Source of the DNA: an uncultured Ruminococcus sp.
Lineage (GTDB): Bacteria; Bacillota; Clostridia; Oscillospirales; Ruminococcaceae
Direction: 5' to 3'
Assembly: GCA_946188175.1 (NCBI GenBank)
Contig: CAMHUJ010000083.1
Coordinates: 1 to 7,243, forward strand
Length of the DNA stretch: 7,243 nucleotides
This document shows, one piece after another, positions 1 to 5,188 of the stretch. A program made the position numbers and the translations under genes. The notes under the pieces were generated by a model. That model searched no databases and was not told the DNA's origin. It saw nothing but the letters and a program-made list of their open reading frames with translations. Position 1 is the stretch's first letter. Every line of letters begins with the position of its first letter.

Positions 1-735
1 GAACTGCAAAATGTCACCTTTGCGTATGAGAATAAAACGATCATCAACGGCATTGACCTGAAAATTCCGGAAAAAACCACGACTGCGATCGTCGGTCCGT
101 CCGGCGGCGGAAAAACTACGCTGACAAGCCTGATGGCACGATTCTGGGATGTGAAAAGCGGCGAGGTTGCACTCGGCGGACGCAATGTGAAGGATTACAG
201 CTTTGACAGTCTGATGGAGAATTTCAGTTTTGTGTTTCAGAAAGTTTATCTGTTTGAAGACACTATTGCAAACAATATCCGTTTCGGCGAACCGGATGCA
301 CCAATGGAGAAGGTCATAGATGCAGCGAAAAAAGCCTGCTGCCACGACTTTATCATGAATCTGCCGGACGGATATGATACAGTGATCGGCGAAGGCGGTG
401 CAAGCCTTTCCGGCGGAGAAAAGCAGCGTATTTCCATTGCAAGAGCGATTATGAAGGATGCACCGGTCATTATTCTGGATGAAGCAACTGCAAATGTTGA
501 TCCCGAAAATGAAGCAGAGCTGACAAAGGCAATCGAGGCACTGACAAAGGAAAAGACGATCATCATGATCGCGCACAGACTGAAAACCGTCGAACACGCT
601 GATCAGATCGTTGTCATTGACGGGGGAAGAATCGTGCAGCAGGGCACACACAACGAGCTGATGCATACAGACGGTATTTACCGCAGTTTTGTGGAAAGCC
701 GCAGACAGGCGGCATCATGGAAGATCGGAGAATGA
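1..735 (+). CDS. ABC exporter ATP-binding domain, 3' part of gene (5' end outside window)
   Basis: The reading frame is open from base 1, so this is the C-terminal 244 residues of a longer protein, most likely a fused membrane/ATPase half-exporter. Visible nucleotide-binding motifs, numbered from the first window residue, are: A-loop Tyr9, Walker A GPSGGGKTT (32-40), Q-loop Gln80 in FVFQKVYLF, signature LSGGEKQR (136-143), Walker B VIILDEAT with the catalytic Glu at 161, D-loop NVDPENE and H-loop His192 in IMIAHRL. All residues needed for ATP hydrolysis are present. The wording around the Q-loop and signature resembles the type IV exporter-fold group that includes MsbA-like and YbtP/IrtA-like transporters. 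The substrate cannot be read from this domain. The neighbouring iron operon makes a siderophore or metal role tempting, but the gene is convergent with that operon and separated from it by a terminator. The transmembrane domain lies left of the window. Confidence 0.93.
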   Translation, partial: ELQNVTFAYENKTIINGIDLKIPEKTTTAIVGPSGGGKTTLTSLMARFWDVKSGEVALGGRNVKDYSFDSLMENFSFVFQKVYLFEDTIANNIRFGEPDAPMEKVIDAAKKACCHDFIMNLPDGYDTVIGEGGASLSGGEKQRISIARAIMKDAPVIILDEATANVDPENEAELTKAIEALTKEKTIIMIAHRLKTVEHADQIVVIDGGRIVQQGTHNELMHTDGIYRSFVESRRQAASWKIGE

Positions 736-759
736 CGGCATAACTTGTCATCGCAAGCG

Positions 760-800
760 AACGGGCATGATTCTATACAATGGAATCATGCCCGTTATTT
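760..800 (+). terminator. Rho-independent terminator after the ABC gene
   Basis: A perfect 13-bp inverted repeat (arms 761-773 and 783-795) contains ACGGGCATGATTC and its complement. Inner pairs (T-G, A-T, T-A) could extend it to about 16 bp around a three-base loop, and A760 can pair with T796. It is followed by TTATTT on the + strand. It starts 24 bases after the ABC stop codon. On the minus strand the hairpin lies about 32 bases beyond the feoC-like stop codon. No T-run follows it in that direction, so it may act on both convergent units but is better formed for the + strand. Confidence 0.85.
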
Positions 801-827
801 ACGCAATATCTGTTTTTGAATAGGGGA

Positions 828-1091
828 TTACACCGAAACGACCTCCCACATATCGCCCATATTCTGTTTGGCGTTCTTCGGCATACAGCCCTTGCAGGCA
901 CCGCCGGAACAGCTGCCGCAATGACCGCAGCCGGATTCCTGTGCCGAGATTTTTCGGATTGCACCGATATGCTCCAGAAATTCCAGCTGCCGCCGAATGT
1001 CTGCATCTGTCGTATGCAATTCAGAAGCAAGCTGTTCAATCGTGCGGGTATTCCCGTCCTTCAATAATCGCAGTAATTCGTCCATATGCAT
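828..1091 (-). CDS. feoC: FeoC-like winged-helix protein with Cys cluster
   Basis: This is an 87-residue protein with two parts. Residues 1-50 form a winged-helix/MarR-like domain (LLRLLKDGNTRTIEQLASEL followed by a recognition-helix-like stretch and EHIGAIRKI). Residues 55-69 are a Cys cluster, C55-x2-C58-x2-C61-x4-C66-x2-C69, then a short polar tail. This matches FeoC (about 80 residues, winged helix plus a Cys-rich wing), which in enterobacteria binds an Fe-S cluster and influences FeoB stability or activity. Five cysteines are present where four are typical. The ATG shares one base with the feoB stop codon (TGATG), which suggests translational coupling. No strong ribosome binding site is visible. 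A second in-frame ATG two codons later (1083-1085) is a possible start. The frame stays open further upstream inside feoB, but that extension does not look like FeoC. It is the last gene of the operon. Whether it regulates transcription or only FeoB cannot be told from sequence. Confidence 0.85.
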   Translation of the reverse strand: MHMDELLRLLKDGNTRTIEQLASELHTTDADIRRQLEFLEHIGAIRKISAQESGCGHCGSCSGGACKGCMPKNAKQNMGDMWEVVSV

Positions 1092-3097
1092 CACCAGATC
1101 AGCAAACCGACATGGTATGCAATACAGGACAGCAGCAGAGCCGTGAAAGTATAATAAGCGGCAATTCTGACCGTCCATTTAACGGAATGAATCTCCTGAT
1201 AGGTTGCCGCAAGCGCCACGATGCACGGCAGATTGAATGTAATCGCAAAGATGAATGCAAGCGCTTCGGGGCGGGAAACATTGGCAAGGAGAATCTGATT
1301 GATGTTTTCCGTAACCGCACTGCTTGTGGTGATTTGATAAATCGAGCCGCCGCCTGTGAACAGCGCACCGATGACGCCGACCGCGCCCTCTTTACCGAAG
1401 GAAGATGCGATAAACGCGATGAAGAGCTGCCACGGCAGACCAAAGACTTTCGTGAACGGCTCGATTGTGACGCCGACTTTATAGAGAATGCTGTTTTCTG
1501 TGCCGCTTGTCGAATAGCTGAGAAGCCAGAAAACAATACTGACGAGCAGGACGACCTTGACAACGCGGAAAAATGTATCCTTTGTTCTGCCGAATACATA
1601 GCGCATCAGCGAGCCCCATTTCGGTTTATGATACGGCGGCAGTTCCATGATCATGCCGCATTTGTCCTCGTATTTGACCAGTCCGCGGCTGAAAATCTTT
1701 GCCGTGATCCACATATGCAGGATCATCACAAACAAAATGGCGACTATAATCAGCGGTGCTCCTGCGCCGAAGAAAACGGTTGACAGCATCGGGATAATTG
1801 CCCACGCTGCACCACAGGGGACTGCCCACGCAAGCGCGATCGTCAGCACCTTCTGTCCCCAGTTGTCAATGACTCTTGCACCCGCTGCGCCACCCATTGT
1901 GCAGCCGAAGCTCACCAGAAATGGCATGACAGATTTGCCCTGCAAGCCGAGCTTGCCCATTGTGTTATCGAACACATAGGAGATGCGCGCCATAACGCCG
2001 ACTTCTTCGAGCAAGCCGAACACGAGCGTGACGCCGAACACAAATCCGAGCATTTTAATCACAAAGGAAAGCCCCTGAATCAGCACATCGCAGAGCAGTC
2101 CTGTCAGGAACGCGGACAGTCCGGCATCTGTCAGTGATGTGCGAATCAAGCCGTTGACCGAATCAACGCCCATTCCCATTACCATAATCGGGAGCGCCGG
2201 AATAAATGAGGCAATTAAACCAAGCACAACGGTCAGAATCACAGCCGCCTTGCCCCATATTTTATGCGTGTAAATGCGGTCGAGTTTGCCGAGTTTTGCC
2301 TTTGTTTTTGATTCGGAAACTGCGCCGTCCAGAATGCCGTCGATCCATGCAAATTTGCAGCCGCCCGTTGCAATCGCGCCCTGCGACTGTTTGACAAACA
2401 TTTCCACCGTTTTTTGTATGCCGTTTGGTAATGTATTCCGCAGCTTTGCGGTCACAACCTGGTCCTGTTCCATCGCCTTAACGGTCAGCCACATCGGCGT
2501 ATAACCGGGAATGACGGCATCGGAAAGCGTTTCGCAGATTTCACTGTAACCGTCAACCTTTTTGTATTCCTGTTCGAGTGAAGTAACATTGAGCATGGCT
2601 TTTTCCTTGATTGCACGCTCCATTGTTTTATAAAACTGGTCGTAGGCGTTTTTATCCGTCGCGGAAAACAGCATGACCGGAATGCCGAGTTTCTTTTCAA
2701 TCGCAGCGGGGTTAATTTTCTTGCCCTGATTTTTTGCGACATCTGCCATATTCAAAATCAGAAAGCACGGCACGGAAATGCCTGCATAATCAGCAAGCAT
2801 GAACAGCGAGCGTTCAAGCTGCGAGCTGTCCGCAAGAATACAGACAACATCCGCCTTGCCGGACGCAATAAAATCCCGCGTGATGACCTCCTCATCGGAG
2901 TTCGCGGACATACTGTAGGAGCCGGGCAGATCGGCAACATTGTAATCCTTGCCCTGATAAGAAAACGAGCCTTCCTTCTTTTCAACGGTTTTGCCAGGCC
3001 AGTTGCCGACGTGCTGACGCAGACCGGTCAGCGCATTGAACAGCGTCGATTTTCCGGAATTCGGCTGTCCGAGTAATGCGATCGTTGCGGCACTCAT
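1091..3097 (-). CDS. feoB: Ferrous iron transport protein B, divergent core
   Basis: FeoB is the inner-membrane Fe(II) transporter with an N-terminal G domain. The protein has 668 residues, normal for the family. G-protein motifs are G1 GQPNSGKS (10-17), the switch region NWPGKTVEK around 33-40, G3 DLPGS (56-60), G4 NMAD (116-119) and G5-like SAT (145-147). A helical linker domain follows to about residue 275. Hydrophobic segments then run from about 283 to the C-terminus. LLEEVGVMAR (362-371) and FNLPC (621-625) are recognisable membrane-core landmarks. The usual GCNVP motif reads GCTMGG (398-403), and the second gate region reads PCGAAWA (427-433) instead of an SCxAR-type sequence. Cys399, Cys428 and Cys625 are kept. 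The start is the ATG at 3097, 7 bases after a perfect GGAGG. An in-frame extension 11 residues upstream lies inside feoA and lacks this signal. The ATG overlaps the feoA stop as ATGA. The transported ion is inferred to be Fe(II) from feoA and feoC. Confidence 0.96.
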   Translation of the reverse strand: MSAATIALLGQPNSGKSTLFNALTGLRQHVGNWPGKTVEKKEGSFSYQGKDYNVADLPGSYSMSANSDEEVITRDFIASGKADVVCILADSSQLERSLFMLADYAGISVPCFLILNMADVAKNQGKKINPAAIEKKLGIPVMLFSATDKNAYDQFYKTMERAIKEKAMLNVTSLEQEYKKVDGYSEICETLSDAVIPGYTPMWLTVKAMEQDQVVTAKLRNTLPNGIQKTVEMFVKQSQGAIATGGCKFAWIDGILDGAVSESKTKAKLGKLDRIYTHKIWGKAAVILTVVLGLIASFIPALPIMVMGMGVDSVNGLIRTSLTDAGLSAFLTGLLCDVLIQGLSFVIKMLGFVFGVTLVFGLLEEVGVMARISYVFDNTMGKLGLQGKSVMPFLVSFGCTMGGAAGARVIDNWGQKVLTIALAWAVPCGAAWAIIPMLSTVFFGAGAPLIIVAILFVMILHMWITAKIFSRGLVKYEDKCGMIMELPPYHKPKWGSLMRYVFGRTKDTFFRVVKVVLLVSIVFWLLSYSTSGTENSILYKVGVTIEPFTKVFGLPWQLFIAFIASSFGKEGAVGVIGALFTGGGSIYQITTSSAVTENINQILLANVSRPEALAFIFAITFNLPCIVALAATYQEIHSVKWTVRIAAYYTFTALLLSCIAYHVGLLIW

Positions 3098-3321
3098 GCT
3101 TTCACCTCCGAAACAAGAATTCCTGCACATTCCTTGCGATTGACCGCAATCATTGTATCACGCGAATAGAGCAGCACAGGACGGTTTTTATCATTTTTGA
3201 TGATGCTGACACGGCATCCCGGCGTCAGCCCGATCGAGGTGATGCGGCTGATAAAACGCGCATCGCCTTTCAGTTCATTTATAATCGCATCCGTGTTTTC
3301 ACGGACTTCATTCAAACTCAT
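3094..3321 (-). CDS. feoA: Ferrous iron transport protein A (SH3-like)
   Basis: FeoA is a small cytosolic SH3-like protein that works with FeoB in ferrous iron uptake, probably by contacting its G domain. This one has 75 residues, the normal size. It shows the family core: residues 24-36 carry the helix-turn SRITSIGLTPGCR with the conserved Gly31, Pro34 and Gly35, followed by beta strands VSIIKND and PVLLYSRDTMIAVNRKECAGILV. The ATG at 3321 follows GGGAGGAA at a good distance. Its stop overlaps the feoB start by four bases (ATGA), and its first 14 bases overlap the end of the upstream HMA-protein gene. No fusion to a DtxR domain is present. Confidence 0.95.
   Translation of the reverse strand: MSLNEVRENTDAIINELKGDARFISRITSIGLTPGCRVSIIKNDKNRPVLLYSRDTMIAVNRKECAGILVSEVKA
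3102..3109 (-). promoter_or_regulatory. Ribosome binding site of feoB inside feoA
   Basis: GGAGGTGA on the minus strand lies within the last codons of feoA and sits four bases before the feoB ATG at 3097. It decides the feoB start over the longer open frame and, with the ATGA overlap, indicates that feoA and feoB are translated as a coupled pair. Confidence 0.85.
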
Positions 3322-3688
3322 GTTGTTCCTCCCATTCGATCAGCGTATAGCCGACATTTTCCAGCATTTTCGCACATTCCGTGCGTTCCGTTTTTCGGTT
3401 TGTATGGATTTCTGCTACCTTTTCTGCAAGATCAACAGACGCAAAACAGTCGCCCGTTTCGTTGAACAAATTTTCCACACGACGCACGCAGTTTCCGCAA
3501 ACCATACCTTCAATTTTTGCCGTATAATGATACCGATAATGTGACGGATTCTGGTCTGCGGCACGAATGTGTTTTGCAGGCACTTCATGTTCACCGCAGC
3601 ATCCGCCGCCGCTTCGCAGATGCCGAACCATGTAACCGATCATCAGCGCGATGACCGCAGCCAGCGCCGCAAAATATACAATCACCAT
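3308..3688 (-). CDS. Membrane-anchored HMA-domain protein, FeoB-associated type
   Basis: With this start the protein has 126 residues. Residues 2-20 are a single hydrophobic segment (VIVYFAALAAVIALMIGYM) followed by VRHLR, as in a signal anchor with the rest in the cytosol. A short GGGCCGEHE motif (27-35) follows, like the Gly/Cys tail of FeoB-associated Cys-rich membrane proteins. Residues 55-120 form a heavy-metal-associated domain with the metal site GMVCGNC (Cys64 and Cys67). HMA domains bind Cu(I), Zn(II) or similar ions through this CxxC and pass them between partners. The gene overlaps feoA by 14 bases, so it belongs to the Feo group. An ATG eight codons upstream (3712) gives 134 residues. 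I prefer 3688 because the other ATG lies in the loop of a stem-loop, and the shorter protein begins like FeoB-associated proteins. Neither start has a strong ribosome binding site. The metal it handles is unknown. Confidence 0.85.
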   Translation of the reverse strand: MVIVYFAALAAVIALMIGYMVRHLRSGGGCCGEHEVPAKHIRAADQNPSHYRYHYTAKIEGMVCGNCVRRVENLFNETGDCFASVDLAEKVAEIHTNRKTERTECAKMLENVGYTLIEWEEQHEFE

Positions 3689-3700
3689 ATTCTCATACCA

Positions 3701-3728
3701 AAGCGGCTGCATGAGGATACAGCCGCTT
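3701..3728 (-). terminator. Stem-loop between flavodoxin and the HMA-protein gene
   Basis: A perfect 9-bp inverted repeat, AAGCGGCTG at 3701-3709 and its complement at 3720-3728, surrounds a 10-base loop. It begins five bases after the flavodoxin stop codon. On the minus strand the stem is followed only by TTTGG, a weak tail. It is therefore more likely an attenuator, a partial terminator or an RNA processing/stabilising hairpin than a full stop. It is the only real gap in an otherwise overlapping operon. The loop contains an in-frame ATG for the HMA protein. Confidence 0.5.
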
Positions 3729-3733
3729 GTTTC

Positions 3734-4138
3734 TTATACCAGCTCCGCGCCGATTGCTTTCAGCTTTGCAAGGTCATCATCGGACGGCGCTTCATTGACG
3801 GTATAGCCCTCATCGCCGACCAGTTCAGCGCCTGCCGCTGTGACACGCTCCTGCCAGTTCCGCATCCATTCGCCGTCGCCCCAGCCGTAAGATCCGAACA
3901 GAAAGACCTTTTTGCCGCTGAGTTTGCCCTCAATTCCGGTGAAGAACGGATCAAATTCCTCCTCTTCCAGCACCTCTGCACCCATCGCCGGGCAGCCAAG
4001 AGCCAGCGCGTCAAATTCCTCGACATTGCCGGAAAAATCCGATACTGTCACGGCATCGACGCCCGCACCCTCTGCGACCGCATTTGCCATTGCTTCGGTA
4101 TTGCCCGTGCCGCTCCAATAAATCACTGCTGTTTTCAT
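3734..4138 (-). CDS. Flavodoxin, short-chain clostridial type
   Basis: Flavodoxin is a small cytosolic FMN protein that carries one electron at low potential and replaces ferredoxin when iron is short. The protein has 134 residues, typical for the short-chain class. The FMN phosphate loop is SGTGNTE (9-15), following the first strand MKTAVIYW. The two flavin-contact loops are CPAMGAEVLEEEEF (49-62) and SYGWGDGEWMRNW (83-95). The second supplies the aromatic residues that stack on the isoalloxazine ring. The pattern resembles the flavodoxin of Clostridium MP/beijerinckii type, which has Met-Gly rather than Trp in the first loop. The ATG at 4138 lies seven bases after AAGGAGG (4146-4152) and overlaps the upstream stop as ATGA. 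Placement before feo genes and behind an apparent iron-type operator fits an iron-starvation role. Confidence 0.95.
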   Translation of the reverse strand: MKTAVIYWSGTGNTEAMANAVAEGAGVDAVTVSDFSGNVEEFDALALGCPAMGAEVLEEEEFDPFFTGIEGKLSGKKVFLFGSYGWGDGEWMRNWQERVTAAGAELVGDEGYTVNEAPSDDDLAKLKAIGAELV

Positions 4139-4710
4139 TTTAGTTCCTCCTTAGAAAGTTCCAGAGCGCGGAAAAGCCCGCAGCCCTGCTGTAATTTATC
4201 GCACAGAATATCTCTGCACCGATCATAGTTTGCAAATGTCCGCCGCGCGGATTCGGGATTGCTGTATACCTTCCAGCAGCCGCACAGCAGGCAGTTTTTG
4301 CCGTGATTTTCGATGAATCCTTTTACATCAGCAAGCGGATACCCAAGAAAAATGCCGATCTCATGCGGGAAATTGCCGCACTGCATCCGGCTCGCAAGAG
4401 CCATAAGCATCTGCTGTAAATTCATATTTTCTGTATAGCCGTACTGCGAAAGAAAGCGCAGGATCTCAGGCTGACTGAGCTGCATTTCCAGCAGCATCTC
4501 ATGATAAACATAGAGCAGCCGTCGATCATGGCATTTGCACAATACACGCATTTGCAGTCCGCTCCGGCTTTCAAATTCCTGCCGATAATCGCACATATCG
4601 CTTGCTTCTATTGCAACGGAAATGAGATTCGCACATTTGATACCGAGCAGCGTCGGCGCAGAATGCACTGCCAGTGTACGCTCAAAGCTCTGCCGTTCAA
4701 GTTCCGACAT
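4135..4710 (-). CDS. DUF3793 family protein, Cys-rich, unknown function
   Basis: The protein has 191 residues, with no signal peptide and no membrane segment, so it is probably cytosolic. It matches what I recall of the DUF3793 family: an N-terminal stretch FERTLAVHSAPTLLGIKCANL (9-29), then HEIGIFLGYPLADVKGFIENHG (116-137), then a CWKVY-type block with an aromatic and Cys-containing helix (145-165). Eleven cysteines are present (26, 40, 58, 60, 111, 140, 143, 145, 165, 170, 177). C140-x2-C143-x-C145 forms a tight group that could hold a metal or Fe-S cluster. The family's reaction is not known to me. The ATG at 4710 follows GAGGTGAAACAGG, and the first 14 bases overlap the DUF2325 gene. The stop overlaps flavodoxin as ATGA, so co-translation with flavodoxin is likely. 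A redox partner or regulator of flavodoxin is a guess from position only. Confidence 0.85.
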   Translation of the reverse strand: MSELERQSFERTLAVHSAPTLLGIKCANLISVAIEASDMCDYRQEFESRSGLQMRVLCKCHDRRLLYVYHEMLLEMQLSQPEILRFLSQYGYTENMNLQQMLMALASRMQCGNFPHEIGIFLGYPLADVKGFIENHGKNCLLCGCWKVYSNPESARRTFANYDRCRDILCDKLQQGCGLFRALELSKEELK

Positions 4711-4996
4711 CCTGTTTCACCTCGTAACATTCCAGAAGCTTTTTCAGGGCACTGACACTTGCGCTGTGAACGTGCTTCACCGGAATTCCGCGTTTTTCCG
4801 AACGGTTCTTTACGCCGGCAAGCATTTTATGTGAGCAGGTGCTTGTGAATACGACCAGCAGATCAGGCTCGCCGATCTTGTTTTCAAAATCCGCCGGAAG
4901 CTGCGTGAAAACCTTGGATTTCCATTTGTACTGCTTACAGATATCCTGATATCTTGTTGCCATGCGGTCATTGCCGCCAACGATCACAACACTCAT
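4697..4996 (-). CDS. DUF2325 domain protein, first gene of the iron operon
   Basis: This is a 99-residue protein made up almost entirely of a DUF2325 domain. It starts with a Rossmann-like strand and glycine turn, SVVIVGGNDR (2-11). It continues with KVFTQL, the strand PDLLVVFTSTCSHKM (44-58, with Cys54-Ser55-His56), then VKNRSEKRGIPVKHVHSASVSALKKLL (62-88). These are the usual landmarks of the domain: Gly-Gly near the start, a Ser-His after the second strand and Ser residues before the last helix. No biochemical function is established as far as I know. The Cys-Ser-His group could bind a metal or an anion. The ATG at 4996 is preceded by AGAGGT at normal spacing. It is the promoter-proximal gene, separated from the promoter by a leader of about 105 bases, and overlaps the next gene by 14 bases. 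Confidence 0.85.
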   Translation of the reverse strand: MSVVIVGGNDRMATRYQDICKQYKWKSKVFTQLPADFENKIGEPDLLVVFTSTCSHKMLAGVKNRSEKRGIPVKHVHSASVSALKKLLECYEVKQDVGT

Positions 4997-5023
4997 ACTG
5001 ACCTCTTTTCTGATTTGTATAGC

Positions 5024-5039
5024 GTTAGCATCAGCTAAC
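5024..5039. promoter_or_regulatory. Palindromic operator A in the operon leader
   Basis: GTTAGCATCAGCTAAC is a perfect 6-bp inverted repeat with a four-base centre. It matches operator B at 13 of 16 positions, and the differing positions are only the outer base and the centre. It lies in the leader, 28 bases upstream of the DUF2325 ATG and about 64-80 bases beyond the predicted transcription start. Half-sites GTTAG/CTAAC recall DtxR/IdeR-type boxes. The regulator is inferred. Confidence 0.65.
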
Positions 5040-5084
5040 TATAGCACAAATAATATAGCGGACTCCGATTTCAAGCCGCCATCA

Positions 5085-5100
5085 ATTAGCATATGCTAAC
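5085..5100. promoter_or_regulatory. Palindromic operator B at the transcription start
   Basis: TTAGCATATGCTAA (5086-5099) is a perfect 14-bp palindrome. It begins ten bases downstream of the -10 box of the minus-strand promoter, so a bound protein would cover the start site and block transcription. The centre-to-centre distance to operator A is 61 bp, close to six helical turns, which would allow two dimers on the same face or loop formation. A DtxR-family iron repressor is the best guess. The sequence does not look like a Fur box. Confidence 0.72.
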
Positions 5101-5109
5101 TGTAATGAA

Positions 5110-5138
5110 ATTATAGCATATTTCTATTTCATTGTCAA
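5110..5138 (-). promoter_or_regulatory. Consensus sigma-A promoter of the flavodoxin-feo operon
   Basis: Read on the minus strand, TTGACA (5133-5138) and TATAAT (5110-5115) are both perfect consensus hexamers, separated by 17 bases, the optimal spacing. The expected start site is near 5103, just before operator B. Such a strong unregulated promoter would need tight repression, which fits the adjoining palindromes. It is the only clear promoter in the window and should drive the seven genes to 828. Confidence 0.88.
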
Positions 5139-5170
5139 GTGATTACCGGACGAAAACCGAAAAACATCAT

Positions 5171-5188
5171 TTTCAATAAATATCGAAA
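5171..5188 (-). terminator. Weak AT-rich hairpin after the methyltransferase gene
   Basis: An imperfect inverted repeat directly follows the methyltransferase stop (arms TTTCGATA and TATTGAAA on the minus strand, one G-T pair). A TTTTT run comes about six bases later. The stem is short and AT-rich, so termination here is uncertain. No better terminator is visible before the iron-operon promoter. Confidence 0.25.

Noticed and set aside
941..1783. 280-codon open frame on the + strand opposite feoB and feoC
   Set aside because: Low-complexity, charged and Cys-containing translation with no family resemblance, antisense to clearly conserved feoB. It is not a gene.
3569..4228. 219-codon open frame on the + strand opposite the flavodoxin gene
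   Set aside because: Antisense to a flavodoxin with intact FMN loops and a strong ribosome binding site, and no plausible product.
5024..5100. Fur box
   Set aside because: The sites lack the GATAATGATAATCATTATC-type arrangement. The TTAGC/GCTAA arms fit a DtxR-like dimer site better, though the regulator is not shown in the window.
4997..5188. Riboswitch in the leader of the iron operon
   Set aside because: The leader of about 105 bases shows two short palindromes but no extended set of stems or terminator/anti-terminator pair, and no class I recognise. Protein operators explain the repeats better.
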